DNA of 64,000 nt, taken from the NCBI GenBank assembly GCA_037200445.1, contig JBBCGH010000001.1, forward strand, positions 3,844,001 through 3,908,000, written 5' to 3'. A program made the position numbers and the translations under genes. Shown one piece after another: positions 1 through 9,390 of the stretch. Positions within the stretch are counted from its first letter, which is position 1. Each line of letters begins with the position of its first letter. The notes under the pieces are model-generated. The model had not been told where the DNA came from. It saw only the letters and a program-made list of their open reading frames with translations, and ran no database searches. The stretch comes from Alphaproteobacteria bacterium. Its GTDB lineage: Bacteria; Pseudomonadota; Alphaproteobacteria; Rhizobiales; Xanthobacteraceae.

Positions 1-58
1 CGCGCAAGGCAGCATCGGCAAGCAGCCGGTGCGCCACGGCCCGAAGCCGATCAAGTAA
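1..58 (+). CDS. 3' end of an unidentified CDS (partial)
   Basis: The frame entering from the left edge runs 18 codons (ending in HGPKPIK) to a TAA at 56-58, seven bases before the next start. Too little is present to name the protein. The basic, proline-containing tail and the tight spacing suggest it is the end of a real gene in the same transcription unit as the exporter that follows, but this is an inference. Confidence 0.3.
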   Translation, partial: AQGSIGKQPVRHGPKPIK

Positions 59-64
59 GCCGCG

Positions 65-805
65 GTGCTGGCGCTCCCCTCCTGGCAGCTCGCCTATTGC
101 TGTGTGGTCATCGTTGCGGCCTATGCGGTGCGCGGCGGCACAGGGTTCGGCTCGGCCGCCGCGATGCCGCTGCTCGCGCTCGTCGTTCCGCTGAAAATTC
201 TCGTGCCCGTATGGACCCTGCTCGGTGTTGCCTCTTCGGTCACCATCGTGGCGGACGACTACCGCCAGGTCGCGTGGCGCGAAATGGTGGGCACCGTGCC
301 CGCCGGTTTGATCGGCATCGCGGCCGGGCTCTACGTCTTCAAGACGCTCGATACGCGCACTCTTACGCTGGGCCTGGGCGCGCTGGTCATCGCCTACGGC
401 TGCTGGTCGCTCTGGACGACGACGCGCGCGACGACGAAGCCGCTCCGGTCTCCCATTCTGGCGCACGCCGCAGGCTTCCTCGGCGGGCTCGTCGGCACCA
501 CCTTCGGCACGATGGCGAGCATCTTTTACGCGATCTATTTCGACGCCATCCGTCTCGCCAAGGCGAATTTTCGCGCCACCATGTCCGCCATGATGTTGAC
601 GCTCAGCGTCTTACGGGGCGCCGGCTATTTCGCGGTCGGCGAGTTCGGCCGCGATGCGCTGATCGCGTTCGCGTTCGCCTTTCCGCTGATGCTCCTTGGA
701 ATCTTCATCGGCGACCGCTTCCACGCCGACATGCCGGAGACGGCGTTCCGCCGCGCTGTCGCGGTCCTGCTCGTCATCAGCGGCGCGGCGCTGCTCGCGA
801 AATGA
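65..805 (+). CDS. TauE/SafE family sulfite exporter-like membrane protein
   Basis: Predicted inner-membrane transporter of 246 residues, the usual size for TauE/SafE (DUF81) proteins, which export sulfite, sulfoacetate or other organic anions. About seven to eight hydrophobic segments are visible (near residues 8-28, 38-58, 73-92, 98-115, 130-155, 170-190, 197-215 and 228-245), and the N-terminal GGTGFGSAAAMPLL stretch is typical of the first repeat. The start is a GTG with only a weak ribosome site. It follows closely after a partial upstream gene and converges with the hydrolase on the other strand. The substrate cannot be told from sequence. Confidence 0.8.
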   Translation: MLALPSWQLAYCCVVIVAAYAVRGGTGFGSAAAMPLLALVVPLKILVPVWTLLGVASSVTIVADDYRQVAWREMVGTVPAGLIGIAAGLYVFKTLDTRTLTLGLGALVIAYGCWSLWTTTRATTKPLRSPILAHAAGFLGGLVGTTFGTMASIFYAIYFDAIRLAKANFRATMSAMMLTLSVLRGAGYFAVGEFGRDALIAFAFAFPLMLLGIFIGDRFHADMPETAFRRAVAVLLVISGAALLAK

Positions 806-831
806 ACGAAGGCTGGACGGCGCCGTGCAAC

Positions 832-1734
832 TCACTCCGCGAAGAACGAACGCAAGAGCGCGTTCACCTTCTCGGGCGCCTCGACCTCCGGCAGGTGGCC
901 GACGCCCTCCAGAATTTCGAGCTTGGCCTTCGGCATGGCCTTGGCGAGCACCGCGGCATTCCGGTCGATCGGGTTCACGCGGTCCTCGCTGCCGGAGATC
1001 ATCAGCACCGGCGCGGTGACTTGTCGCGCCACGGTCTCGGGATCGTAGCCGTCCGCCATTCCGAGCTTCACGCCATGCATGAAGCCGCGCGGATTGGTGG
1101 CGCGCAGCACCTCGGCGACCAGCGCCTTGGTTTCCGCCGACGCATTCTTCGCGAGCAGCGCATCGACCCGCGCGCCGAAGCCGTAGCCGCCCTTGGCGAC
1201 CTGCGCCTCGCGCGCCGCGACGATCTTGCCCTTCTCCTCTTCGCTCATGCCCTTCGGGCCGATGCCGGTGCCGGTCATCGCGAGGCGGATCACGCGACTT
1301 GGATAATGGATCGCAAAGCACTGCGCGACACGGCTGCCGAATGAATTCCCCACGAGATTGACCCGATCGAGTTTGAGGCTCCCGAGGAAATCCGCGAGCG
1401 CGTCCGCGTAATCCTTGCAACCCGGCCAGTCGGTCTTGAAGCCATCCGAGAGAATGTAGCCCGGCGCGTTCCACGCGACGACGCGGAATGCATCCGACAG
1501 GCCGGAGAACTGGAAGCGCCAGTGCATCGAGTTGGCGCCGACGCCGTGCAGCAGCACCAGCGCCGGGGCGTCCGCCCTGCCCGCCTCCATGTAGCTCCAG
1601 CGGTCCCCCAGATAATTCTCCCGAGCGGAAATCTCGGCGAATTTCAGCTCGGGGAGCGGCGGGATCCTTGTCTGTGCCTGGGTGGCCGAAGTCATCAATA
1701 ACGCCGCAGCGGAAATCAGCAATCGCGCAAGCAT
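832..1734 (-). CDS. Exported alpha/beta hydrolase
   Basis: A 300-residue alpha/beta-fold hydrolase with a Sec signal peptide (about residues 1-21, ending TQAQ), so probably periplasmic. The oxyanion-side HGVG is at 63-66, the nucleophile elbow GNSFGS puts Ser131 at the active site, an acidic residue lies in SGSEDRVNP near 248, and His280 in GVGHLPE completes the triad. The family hydrolyses esters, epoxides or C-C bonds, and the substrate is unknown. It lies 13 bases downstream of a second secreted hydrolase on the same strand, so the two are probably co-transcribed. Confidence 0.85.
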   Translation of the reverse strand: MLARLLISAAALLMTSATQAQTRIPPLPELKFAEISARENYLGDRWSYMEAGRADAPALVLLHGVGANSMHWRFQFSGLSDAFRVVAWNAPGYILSDGFKTDWPGCKDYADALADFLGSLKLDRVNLVGNSFGSRVAQCFAIHYPSRVIRLAMTGTGIGPKGMSEEEKGKIVAAREAQVAKGGYGFGARVDALLAKNASAETKALVAEVLRATNPRGFMHGVKLGMADGYDPETVARQVTAPVLMISGSEDRVNPIDRNAAVLAKAMPKAKLEILEGVGHLPEVEAPEKVNALLRSFFAE

Positions 1735-1747
1735 TGGATCCTCCCGC

Positions 1748-2737
1748 CTACGCCGGGCTCAACTTCATCTGTTCGAGCGCGGCGCGGCCGAGCAGGCCAT
1801 AAGGGTTGGCCATCGTTTCGATGATCTCGAAATGATTGTATCCCTCGGCCACCAGGAGCGTGACCGGTTTCCCTGCCGCCTTCACGGCTGCCGCGAACTC
1901 GCGCGTCTGGCGCTGGAATTCGGGCGTCTCGAGCGTGCCGTAAGCAAGCACGAGCGGTGCATTGAGTCGGTCCAGATGCCGCTGCGTGCTGAGCGCCTGT
2001 TCGACGCCGTCGGTGAATTTGACATAAGTCGAGCGCGCCGAAAGCCGCACCGGCTTGAGGTCGTACAGCCCGGAGCAGAGAACGCCGCCCTTGACGATGT
2101 TCGCCGGCACGCCGAAGTCCCGCTCCCAGTCCGTCACCATCACGATGCCGCCAAGGTGACCGCCGGAGGAATGGCCCGAGATGTAGAGACGATCGGGGTC
2201 GCCGCCGAAGCTTGCCGCGTTCTTGTAGACCCACGCGACCGCGCTGCGCACCTGCTTGGCCATCGCCGCAAGATCGCCGGCAGCCTCAAGCACGTTGATG
2301 AAGTCGAGCGCGATGAAATGCGCGCCCGCGCCCACGAACAGCTCGGCCTGGAACGCATAGTCCTTGGCAAAACCGACCCGCCACGCGCCGCCGTGAATGA
2401 ACACATGCACCGGCGCATTGGGACGCGTCGTCGGATAGAGGTCGGCGCCCTCGATCTGCGAGCTGCCATAGGACAGGCGCTTCGGCGCACCGAGACGGGC
2501 GCGCACCGCATCGCTGTTGGTCGCGTATCGCCCCAGCACCTGTTGAATATTGGGCGCATACTTCGACTGGTCGTAGGCGTCGTCGAGCGCCTTCTGGTCG
2601 AGGTCGAGCCAGACCGGCGGACCTTTCGCCGGCGCGGCCGGCGTTTGCTGCGCGAGAGCGGGCTCGACCGCCGCAGCGACGGCCGCTCCCGCGATCAGAC
2701 TTCGCCTCGTCATGTCGCTGCGCTGGTGCGAATGCAT
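1748..2737 (-). CDS. Exported alpha/beta hydrolase of the carboxylesterase/HSL type
   Basis: A 329-residue hydrolase with a twin-arginine-like leader ([11 protein letters not shown], residues 10-20, cleavage probably after ALA near 29). HGG at 115-117 is the oxyanion-hole motif of the hormone-sensitive-lipase/carboxylesterase group and GHSSG at 188-192 supplies Ser190. The ATG at 2737 is preceded by a strong GGAGGGG site. It is the middle gene of a three-gene minus-strand set (dimeric-barrel protein, this hydrolase, second hydrolase), which looks like a small catabolic or detoxification operon. The substrate is not predictable. Confidence 0.85.
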   Translation of the reverse strand: MHSHQRSDMTRRSLIAGAAVAAAVEPALAQQTPAAPAKGPPVWLDLDQKALDDAYDQSKYAPNIQQVLGRYATNSDAVRARLGAPKRLSYGSSQIEGADLYPTTRPNAPVHVFIHGGAWRVGFAKDYAFQAELFVGAGAHFIALDFINVLEAAGDLAAMAKQVRSAVAWVYKNAASFGGDPDRLYISGHSSGGHLGGIVMVTDWERDFGVPANIVKGGVLCSGLYDLKPVRLSARSTYVKFTDGVEQALSTQRHLDRLNAPLVLAYGTLETPEFQRQTREFAAAVKAAGKPVTLLVAEGYNHFEIIETMANPYGLLGRAALEQMKLSPA

Positions 2738-2771
2738 TCGTCCCCTCCACGAAAAGATTGGTGGCGTGCGC

Positions 2772-3086
2772 TCACGCCGCCTTGGTGATCGCGCCCGTCG
2801 CGTTGTCGACGATCACCGGCGTGTCGAAGTAAGTCACCTGCGGCGTGTTGCCGTAGAGCTTGGATACGCGCTCGCGCCATTCGGCGTTGTAGACCGTCTC
2901 GGCCTGCGCGCGCGATTCCCACAGGTAGACCCCGCCCGCCGTGCGTCCGTCTTCCGAGCGCAGGTAATACTTGCGCACCAGACCGGGCAGATTCTGATAG
3001 CGCGGCGCGGTCGACTCGAACATTTTCGCGGCCTCCTCGAGCGAAACCGGCTTGGGCAGTCCGAATTGCACGATGGCGGTAATCAT
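2772..3086 (-). CDS. Small dimeric alpha-beta barrel (YdhR/monooxygenase-like) protein
   Basis: A 104-residue protein without a signal peptide whose pattern (MITAIVQFGLP at the start, PGLVRKYYL in the middle, GGVYLWESRAQAE later) resembles the YdhR-like branch of the dimeric alpha-beta barrel monooxygenases. Members bind small hydrophobic or quinoid molecules and are often annotated only as monooxygenase-like. Start ATG with a GAGGA ribosome site. It is the first gene of the minus-strand set with the two secreted hydrolases, so a shared role in degrading a small organic compound is plausible but inferred. Confidence 0.7.
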   Translation of the reverse strand: MITAIVQFGLPKPVSLEEAAKMFESTAPRYQNLPGLVRKYYLRSEDGRTAGGVYLWESRAQAETVYNAEWRERVSKLYGNTPQVTYFDTPVIVDNATGAITKAA

Positions 3087-3190
3087 GGGGTCCTCCGTTG
3101 TCCTGGTGGACAGCTTATAGACCTAGCAGAGAATTGACAGAACCGGGCCCGCAGGACCAATCTTTGGTTGCGTCAAGCCGCGAGGCCTCC

Positions 3191-4156
3191 ATGATCATGC
3201 TCCGCTATGCCATTGCGCTCGCCGCCGTCACGCTCGTCGCGTGCACCACCGCAAACGCTGTCGAGAAGATTCCACCAGAGCCGATTGAATGGAAGGTTTC
3301 CAAGAACTTCGATGGCAAGGACGCGCGGATGAATCTCAGCGGCGCGGCCTGCTCCACCAAGGCGCCGCCGTTCAAGACCTGCCTGATCGTCAACGATGAG
3401 GAGAATTATGCGCAGTTCTTCTCGATTGACATCGACAACAGCACGCTCATGCCCGGCGACAAGCTGGTGCTGCGCGAGAAGGCCGAAGGCGATCCCGACA
3501 GTGAAGGCGCAGCCTACGACAACGGCTTCTTCTACATCACCGGCTCGCACGGGCGGGCCCGCCACAGCGTGACCAAGAGCAGTGTTCCGAGTTATGTCGT
3601 GTTTCGCAGCCGCCTGGACGACCAGACGGTCGAAGCCTCCACGCGGCTGCACGATGTGATTCACGATAGTCAGTACATCGCTCCGTTCTTCAACGTTCTG
3701 CTCGATGAGAACGGCGTGAACATCGAGGGCATCGCCGTCAAGGGCGGGCGCATGTATCTCGGCCTGCGCGGCCCGTCGACGGACTCCCATGCCTTCATCC
3801 TGTCGGTCGATGCGGCCGCTCTGTTCACCAAGAAGGACGCAGTCAACGCGGTCGTCAACAAGGTGAAACTCGGGCCGACGACAGGCATCCGCGACATGGC
3901 TGCCGTCGAGGGCGGCATCCTTCTGCTCAGCGGACCGGTCAACGACCAGCCGGTCACTCCGTCGGTCTTCTTCTGGGATGAGAAGGTCGACGAGTTGACG
4001 CTGCTGGGGGAGCTTGAAATTCCCGACAAGCTCAAGCAGGCCAAGGCCGAGGCCCTGCTGGTTCTGCGCGATGAACCGGACAAGAAATTCCACGTCCTGA
4101 TCATGTTCGATGGCGCGGAGAACGGCGCACCGACCGAATATCACGTTCCGCGCTAA
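3191..4156 (+). CDS. DUF3616 domain-containing exported protein
   Basis: A 321-residue protein of the DUF3616 family, whose function is unknown. The N terminus is a signal sequence with LVACTT at about residues 15-20, which could be a lipobox (Cys18) or an ordinary signal-peptidase site. The body has repeated strand-like segments (FFYITGSHG, VEGIAVKGGRMYLGLRG and GIRDMAAVEGGILLLSG are the key landmarks) that suggest a beta-propeller-like fold. The longer frame opening at 3098 is not used here, because ATG 3191 directly precedes the signal peptide. It stands alone between opposite-strand neighbours and is followed at once by a 69-base palindromic repeat. Confidence 0.75.
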   Translation: MIMLRYAIALAAVTLVACTTANAVEKIPPEPIEWKVSKNFDGKDARMNLSGAACSTKAPPFKTCLIVNDEENYAQFFSIDIDNSTLMPGDKLVLREKAEGDPDSEGAAYDNGFFYITGSHGRARHSVTKSSVPSYVVFRSRLDDQTVEASTRLHDVIHDSQYIAPFFNVLLDENGVNIEGIAVKGGRMYLGLRGPSTDSHAFILSVDAAALFTKKDAVNAVVNKVKLGPTTGIRDMAAVEGGILLLSGPVNDQPVTPSVFFWDEKVDELTLLGELEIPDKLKQAKAEALLVLRDEPDKKFHVLIMFDGAENGAPTEYHVPR

Positions 4157-4157
4157 G

Positions 4158-4226
4158 GCATGATCCCGAAAAAGCTTGCCCCGGACTTGATCCGGGGTGG
4201 ATACCGGTTTTCGGAGAAGATCATGC
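4158..4226. repeat. 69-bp palindromic intergenic element, copy 1
   Basis: Begins GCATGATC and ends GATCATGC, with inner arms CCCGAAAAAGC and a diverged GGTTTTCGG arm and a central CCGGACTTGATCCGG palindrome. Two more copies of exactly the same length lie at 31493-31561 and 34119-34187. It directly follows the stop of the DUF3616 gene, so it may also act as a transcript-end hairpin. Confidence 0.85.
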
Positions 4227-4239
4227 CCAAGCCAGCATC

Positions 4240-4419
4240 TCACGAGCCGAAGCGCTTCGCGAACTCCTCGCGGCCGTAGGCGGTGTTCGTCTCGGCATCC
4301 GTGATCGTGACGCCGAGACTCTCCTTCCCGCCGTCCGCAACTGCCAGCGCATCGGCCACGGTGTCGCGCTCATACGCGAGCTTGCCGTCCAGCGTGTTCA
4401 CCTCGATCCGGAAGCGCAT
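4240..4419 (-). CDS. Small hypothetical protein
   Basis: A 59-residue acidic protein (starting MRFRIEV, ending AKRFGS) with no recognised family. ATG 4419 is preferred over an upstream start at 4452 because a GAGG ribosome site sits seven bases before it. It begins about 35 bases past the fumarase stop on the same strand, so it is probably the last gene of the fumarase transcript. No signal peptide or membrane segment is seen. The alternating polar/hydrophobic pattern suggests a small alpha/beta fold. Confidence 0.6.
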   Translation of the reverse strand: MRFRIEVNTLDGKLAYERDTVADALAVADGGKESLGVTITDAETNTAYGREEFAKRFGS

Positions 4420-4455
4420 GACTTTTCCTCGCGCGAATGGCGCAGGCGCCACGCG

Positions 4456-6102
4456 CTATCCGAGATTCAACTCCTTGAAGAAGTCATTTCCCTTGTCGTC
4501 GATCACGATGAAGGCGGGAAAATCCACCACCTCGATGCGCCACACCGCTTCCATCCCGAGCTCGGGGTATTCCAGCGTCTCGACCTTCTTGATGCAGTGC
4601 TCGGCGAGATTCGCGGCCGCCCCGCCGATGCTCGCCAGATAAAAGCCGCCGTGCTTCCGGCACGCCTCGCGCACCACGCCAGCGCGGTTGCCCTTCGCGA
4701 CCATCACCATCGAGCCGCCCGCGGCCTGGAAGTCGTCCACGAACGAATCCATTCGTCCTGCGGTGGTCGGGCCGAACGCGCCCGACGCATAACCCTCCGG
4801 AGTCTTCGCCGGCCCCGCGTAATAGACCGGATGGTTCTTGATGTAGTCGGGCAGCCCCTGCCCCTTCTCCAGTCGCGCGCGCAACTTCGCGTGCGCGATG
4901 TCGCGCGCGACGATCATCGGGCCTGACAGCGAGAGCCGCGTCTTGACCGGGTAGCGCGACAGCGTCGCCAGGATCTCCCCCATCGGCCGGTTGAGGTCGA
5001 CCTGCACCACCTCGCCGCCGAGCTTGCTCGTGTCGATCTCCGGCAGGTACTTCGCGGGATTGTGCTCCAGCTCCTCGAGGAACACGCCGTCGCGCGTGAT
5101 CTTAGCCGTAGCCTGGCGGTCCGCCGAGCACGACACACCGAGCCCGATCGGCAGCGACGCGCCATGCCGCGGCAGCCTAATCACGCGCACGTCGTGGCAG
5201 AAATACTTGCCGCCGAACTGCGCGCCGACGCCGAGGCTCTGGGTCATCGCCAGCACCTCGGCCTCCATCGCCAGATCGCGGAACGCGTGGCCGTCCTCTG
5301 ATCCTTGCGTCGGCAAATTGTCGAGATACTTGGTCGAGGCGAGCTTCACGGTCTTCATCGTGAGCTCGGCCGAGGTGCCGCCGATCACGATCGCCAGGTG
5401 ATAGGGCGGGCACGCCGCGGTGCCCAGCGTCAGCACCTTCTCGCGCAGGAACGCGGTCATGCGGTCGTGCGTCAGGATCGAAGGCGTCGCCTGGAACAGG
5501 AACGCCTTGTTGGCCGAGCCGCCGCCCTTCGCGACGAACAGCAGCTTGTAGGCGTCCTCGCCCTCCGCGTAGATCTCGACCTGCGCCGGCATGTTCGACG
5601 CTGTGTTCTTCTCCTCGAACATGGAGAGCGGCGCGACCTGCGAATAGCGCAGGTTCTTCTTCAGGTACGCGTCGCGCGCGCCTTCCGCGAGCGCGGCCTC
5701 GTCGTCGCCGTCGGTGAAGATGAAGCGGCCTTTCTTTCCCATGATGATCGCGGTGCCGGTGTCCTGGCACATCGGCAGCACGCCGCCCGCCGCGATGTTG
5801 GCGTTCTTCAACAGGTCATAGGCGACGAACTTGTCGTTGTCGGTCGCCTCTGTGTCCTCGACGATGGAGCGGAGCGAGGCGAGATGCGCCGGGCGCAGCA
5901 GATGATTGATGTCGGTGAACGCGGCCTCCGAGAGCGCCCGCATCGCTTCATGCGAGATGACCAGCATCTCGCGCCCGAGGATGGTTTCGACGCGCACACC
6001 GTCCGCGGAGAGCTTGCGGTAGGTGGTGTGGTCCGCGCCGAGCGGGAACAGTGGGGTGTGTTTGTATGGGGGGAGCGGATGGGGAGAGAGGGGGGCGTTC
6101 AA
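4456..6102 (-). CDS. Fumarate hydratase, class I (4Fe-4S)
   Basis: A 548-residue, single-chain class I fumarase, the iron-sulfur enzyme that interconverts fumarate and L-malate in the TCA cycle. With the chosen start, Cys112 (in PMCQDTGT), Cys231 (CPPYH) and Cys325 (GVSCSADRQ) have spacings of 119 and 94 residues, as for the three cluster ligands in characterised class I fumarases. The C-terminal domain with [12 protein letters not shown] follows. The start is taken as TTG 6102 (giving MNAPLSPHP), which has GGAG six bases before it; the frame is open further upstream without a good ribosome site. The lower-GC nuclease gene begins about 90 bases away, divergently. Confidence 0.95.
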   Translation of the reverse strand: MNAPLSPHPLPPYKHTPLFPLGADHTTYRKLSADGVRVETILGREMLVISHEAMRALSEAAFTDINHLLRPAHLASLRSIVEDTEATDNDKFVAYDLLKNANIAAGGVLPMCQDTGTAIIMGKKGRFIFTDGDDEAALAEGARDAYLKKNLRYSQVAPLSMFEEKNTASNMPAQVEIYAEGEDAYKLLFVAKGGGSANKAFLFQATPSILTHDRMTAFLREKVLTLGTAACPPYHLAIVIGGTSAELTMKTVKLASTKYLDNLPTQGSEDGHAFRDLAMEAEVLAMTQSLGVGAQFGGKYFCHDVRVIRLPRHGASLPIGLGVSCSADRQATAKITRDGVFLEELEHNPAKYLPEIDTSKLGGEVVQVDLNRPMGEILATLSRYPVKTRLSLSGPMIVARDIAHAKLRARLEKGQGLPDYIKNHPVYYAGPAKTPEGYASGAFGPTTAGRMDSFVDDFQAAGGSMVMVAKGNRAGVVREACRKHGGFYLASIGGAAANLAEHCIKKVETLEYPELGMEAVWRIEVVDFPAFIVIDDKGNDFFKELNLG

Positions 6103-6195
6103 GAGACACTCCGCAGTCAGGAGAATACGTCGACTAGACTCGATGAGATCGAGCCCACACGCTATGATCGAAGCGGTTGGCAAGGGAACCGATTG

Positions 6196-7179
6196 ATGAT
6201 CCGACTTTATAGACTTTCTGAGAGCACGCTGAAACCGGTTTCGGTAGGGAAGCTAGCTAAAGAAGACCTTATTCAAGGTTGGATTGAGAAGCAGCCAGAA
6301 CTCCTTGGGCTTGACCATCTATTGATTATCGGGCGCGAAGTTCCGACTACTTATGGCGGTTTGATCGACCTGCTTGCGATCGACGACGAGGGCAACCTCG
6401 TGATCCTAGAACTGAAACGCGGGCTAACCCCGCGCGATGTCATTGCCCAAGTTCTTGACTATGCAAGCTGGGTTGCGAAATTGACAAGCTCGGAGGTGCG
6501 CCAGATTGCGACCCCGTACCTCGAACGGAGCTTGGAGGCGGCGTTTAACGACCGCTTCAAAACCGAATTGCCGGAAGCGCTAAATGAAAATCATACGATG
6601 ATGATCATCGCCAGCGCCTTTGACGCATCATCGGAGCGAATTGTGCGATATCTTTCCGAGACACATGATATCGCAATTAATACGGCATTCTTCACCGTAT
6701 TTGACGACAATGGTCAGACGCTACTCGCTACTGATTGGTTGCTGGATCAGTCCGAGGTTGCCGAACGTTCCGAGGCAAAAGCGAAAGTAAGCATTGAAGA
6801 ACTTGTGGAATTGGCTGCACAGCGCAATACCGAGAACTTAGTGGCGATCTGCCGACAGCTATCATCGCATGCAGAAGAAATACCGGCGCCGGCCTATGGC
6901 GGCTCTCTACGCTACTGGCTGAGCGGCAAAATGATCTTCGGTGTCAACATCGCCGGAGCACGGCGTCGATCATCACCAGGCGAATTAGACGTCTGGATAC
7001 CTGTACCAAAGCTCGCAGAGGTCGTTGGCATTCCCGAGACCACGATTCGGCAATCGTTGAAGCAAGATTTCTCGGCTATTGAAAGCGGAGCGACCGACTG
7101 CATAGTACGTTTGAAGTCTTCCGACGCCGCGCAAGCGCTTGTGAATGTAATTAGAGATTGGATCACAAAGCGAACATAG
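6196..7179 (+). CDS. PD-(D/E)XK nuclease-like protein (NucS/DUF91-like)
   Basis: A 327-residue protein with a clear PD-(D/E)XK core: Asp58 in GGLIDLLAI, then Glu72 and Lys74 in VILELKRG, followed by Gln85 and Tyr89 in QVLDYASW, the arrangement of NucS/RecB-like nucleases. The C-terminal 200 residues are not recognised. The ATG at 6196 fits the first conserved residues; the reading frame is open far upstream but only as the antisense of fumarase. Base composition is visibly poorer in G+C than its neighbours, with many A/T-ending codons, suggesting acquisition by transfer. It is followed on the same strand by a HEPN-motif protein. A role in genome defence or DNA repair is inferred only. Confidence 0.7.
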   Translation: MIRLYRLSESTLKPVSVGKLAKEDLIQGWIEKQPELLGLDHLLIIGREVPTTYGGLIDLLAIDDEGNLVILELKRGLTPRDVIAQVLDYASWVAKLTSSEVRQIATPYLERSLEAAFNDRFKTELPEALNENHTMMIIASAFDASSERIVRYLSETHDIAINTAFFTVFDDNGQTLLATDWLLDQSEVAERSEAKAKVSIEELVELAAQRNTENLVAICRQLSSHAEEIPAPAYGGSLRYWLSGKMIFGVNIAGARRRSSPGELDVWIPVPKLAEVVGIPETTIRQSLKQDFSAIESGATDCIVRLKSSDAAQALVNVIRDWITKRT

Positions 7180-7237
7180 CCTCCTCTACGCTACGTGAGC
7201 TGAGCCTCGGTCGGCGCTGCATTGGGCAAATAGCAAG

Positions 7238-8374
7238 ATGACTCACTGGCGGCCGGTAGCGGTCCTGCCGAACATCCGAACGACTGACGTGTTCGACGGC
7301 AGAGAGATCGCACTAGTTTCCTTTGCAGACTCGCGCATGCAGACGCTTCTCAAAGCGCAGCCTAAGCTCTTGGAGTTTCTAGGGCGCTTCACCGACGCAT
7401 TTGGCGTAAAGCTCAACCCGGCAATCCTCATTGTCCGTGAAGACCTCTTCGCGAAGCTGCGCACCACCAACGCCATCCCAAGCTTTCGTGACATCCTTGT
7501 CGCGTCGGTCATTCCATATTCGCGTGCGCTCACGATCGTCTACAGGACCGGCAATCGCGTCTGCTACAGCGCCTCGTTCTGGCTCTATCCGTGGATGGTC
7601 GGAAACGATCTGGGCCACATGACCATGCACACTCCGGCATTAACCGCGTTCCACATAGTGGACGAATTCGGAGGGCAGTCGATGCCCGAAGTTCCAGACA
7701 TGCAGTTGGAGGCACGTGACCTCGACAAGGTGCTCTTCGACGCGCTTATGAAGCGGTGGCGGCGCCATTACATCGGCAATCGCCAGACGTGGGAAGACCG
7801 TGCGTTGTTTCGGTCGCTAAATATGGTCGCGCAAGCTACGCAACTCCCCGGCGGGTCTGATGTGACATTCTATGACCTCTGTCGAAATGCCGCTTTGTGG
7901 GTTGGCGCATTCGAGATGCTGACGCATCCGCGTAAAGGAAACTCCGGACTCCAGACTGTGTACGCCCTACTTGAGCGCGTCTTCGTCGATGACAAGAACC
8001 TCAAGAAGCAACGGTACGTCGCCTATATGGGCCGTGCGAAGAAGCCCTGGCCGCGACGCATTCTACCGTGCTGGCTATATGGAAGGCTCTACATCCTGCG
8101 AAACAAGTACCTTCACGGCAACCCCATTTCGAAGAACCTTCTCGATCTCAAAGGCTCGGAGCACGGGCTCTTCTGGATGGCTGCGCCTCTCTATCGCTTC
8201 GCGCTGTACGCCTTTCTGCGGATGCGCTTCAGGCGCAAGATGCCCCCTCCTAGCAAACCAAAGGCATTCGGACGGTATATCGCAGATCGCATGACCTATC
8301 GGGACTCTCAGGATCTTGTTGAGCGCGCGCTATTACGAGCGCGTAACCGTCCTCAGAATAAGGGGACGCCATAA
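7238..8374 (+). CDS. HEPN-motif protein of unknown function
   Basis: A 378-residue protein not assignable to a named family. The strongest clue is RNKYLHG at 288-294, which fits the R-x4-H active motif of HEPN ribonucleases and lies in a helical stretch (WLYGRLYILRNKYLHG is 16 residues) as in Apea/MAE_28990-type HEPN proteins. The N-terminal 230 residues contain strand-like segments and no recognised motif, and the C-terminal tail is strongly basic. Codon use is as A/T-rich as the preceding nuclease-like gene, 58 bases upstream on the same strand, so the two probably form one acquired unit. The ribosome site is weak. Toxin, defence effector or regulator are all possible. Confidence 0.6.
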   Translation: MTHWRPVAVLPNIRTTDVFDGREIALVSFADSRMQTLLKAQPKLLEFLGRFTDAFGVKLNPAILIVREDLFAKLRTTNAIPSFRDILVASVIPYSRALTIVYRTGNRVCYSASFWLYPWMVGNDLGHMTMHTPALTAFHIVDEFGGQSMPEVPDMQLEARDLDKVLFDALMKRWRRHYIGNRQTWEDRALFRSLNMVAQATQLPGGSDVTFYDLCRNAALWVGAFEMLTHPRKGNSGLQTVYALLERVFVDDKNLKKQRYVAYMGRAKKPWPRRILPCWLYGRLYILRNKYLHGNPISKNLLDLKGSEHGLFWMAAPLYRFALYAFLRMRFRRKMPPPSKPKAFGRYIADRMTYRDSQDLVERALLRARNRPQNKGTP

Positions 8375-8418
8375 GCATTGGCCCCGCTGGAGCAAGCGGT
8401 GTCACAAGCGTATTGTCG

Positions 8419-8877
8419 CTACGCCCACGCCACACCACCCACGACCCCCGGCTCTTCCTCCTTACTCGCCCACCCCGTCAGCCGCCTGCGCCCCTTCGCA
8501 CCACGCTCGCGCCGATGCCGGGCATCCAGCCACCGCGCCTGGATCATGATCCTGCTCGCGAGCCTAGTGGCGCGCGCAATCACCTGTTTAGCGATGAACG
8601 CAATCGTCGCGACGCGGCCCAGGATTCCCAGCAGGAACAACATCGCGAAGAGATCGATGTAGGCCAGCAGATCGCCGAGAAGCATCAGTCCCGGGTGAAG
8701 CGGGATGCTGTGATAGTAGGCAATGAAAAGAATCACCGCGGGAATGAAGGCGATGATCTGCCTCACCGTCAGCCGGTCGAGATACGCGGCGAGCCGAACG
8801 ACAAAGATATCCCACAGCCAGTCGCCCAGCAGCGCGGGCTTGTCGACGGTCCATGTCTGCCAAATCGCCTTCCACAT
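8419..8877 (-). CDS. Small membrane protein coupled to brnTA
   Basis: A 152-residue protein with two or three hydrophobic segments (about residues 18-34, 42-58 and 65-92) and a basic, likely cytoplasmic C-terminal third. No family recognised. Its ATG shares one base with the brnA stop (TGATG), indicating translational coupling, so it is the third gene of the toxin-antitoxin operon. It could be a passenger or could have a role linked to the module; nothing in its sequence decides this. Confidence 0.65.
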   Translation of the reverse strand: MWKAIWQTWTVDKPALLGDWLWDIFVVRLAAYLDRLTVRQIIAFIPAVILFIAYYHSIPLHPGLMLLGDLLAYIDLFAMLFLLGILGRVATIAFIAKQVIARATRLASRIMIQARWLDARHRRERGAKGRRRLTGWASKEEEPGVVGGVAWA

Positions 8878-9125
8878 CAGGCTCGCCCCTTCCCTTCCTG
8901 CCTCTCCGCATACGTATCCACCAGCGCGCGGATCATGCGTTGATAGGGCACGCGGCGCTTCTTCGCCTCGCGCTTGAAGAAGTCGAGGCTGCGGCGCGAG
9001 AGCGAGAGCGTCACCTTCACGTTCTCCTCGCGCGGCACGAGATCGCCGGGCGACGGCAGGAAGTCCGGGATGACGCGTACGCGGCCGATCTCACCTGCCG
9101 TGTATCTAACGGTTCTGCTGCTCAT
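8877..9125 (-). CDS. brnA: BrnA-family antitoxin
   Basis: An 82-residue BrnA-type antitoxin. The C-terminal half (VKVTLSLSRRSLDFFKREA) is a ribbon-helix-helix-like DNA-binding segment, and the N-terminal half is the flexible part that would neutralise the toxin. In the characterised BrnT-BrnA system the antitoxin, alone and with the toxin, represses its own promoter. The gene overlaps the end of brnT by 20 bases, as is usual for this module. Confidence 0.85.
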   Translation of the reverse strand: MSSRTVRYTAGEIGRVRVIPDFLPSPGDLVPREENVKVTLSLSRRSLDFFKREAKKRRVPYQRMIRALVDTYAERQEGKGRA

Positions 9126-9390
9126 AGAGTCTCTTTCCCTTTCGCCAGTAGCCCGCGCCGAAGATGCGGATGCGCCCCGCCCGATAGGTAAAACGCACCG
9201 TCATTACACTGCCCGCGACGTTGCCGAAACAGAAGTAGCGCGCCTCGGCGCCGCTGTGGTCGAGATCCTCTGCAATCACGCGTCGGGAATCGAAGAACGC
9301 ATACTGCGCTTCGCTAAAACTCACGCCGTGCTTGATGCGGTTGGCGCGGTCCTTGGCCTCATCCCATTCAAAGCTCGGCGCGTCCGACAT
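9106..9390 (-). CDS. brnT: BrnT-family ribonuclease toxin
   Basis: A 94-residue BrnT toxin, recognised by the N-terminal FEWDEAKDRANRIKHGVSF signature and the later RIFGAGYWRKGKRLYE segment. BrnT is a RelE-fold ribonuclease that blocks translation under stress and is held inactive by BrnA. There is no ribosome site between the predicted -10 element and the ATG, so the message may be leaderless. An inverted repeat lies at the start. First gene of a three-gene operon with brnA and a membrane protein. Confidence 0.9.
   Translation of the reverse strand: MSDAPSFEWDEAKDRANRIKHGVSFSEAQYAFFDSRRVIAEDLDHSGAEARYFCFGNVAGSVMTVRFTYRAGRIRIFGAGYWRKGKRLYEQQNR

Noticed and set aside
5305-6195. Extension of the nuclease-like gene to the 5305 start
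   Set aside because: The extra 297 codons are the antisense of fumarase and Arg/Glu/His-rich; ATG 6196 begins the conserved part.
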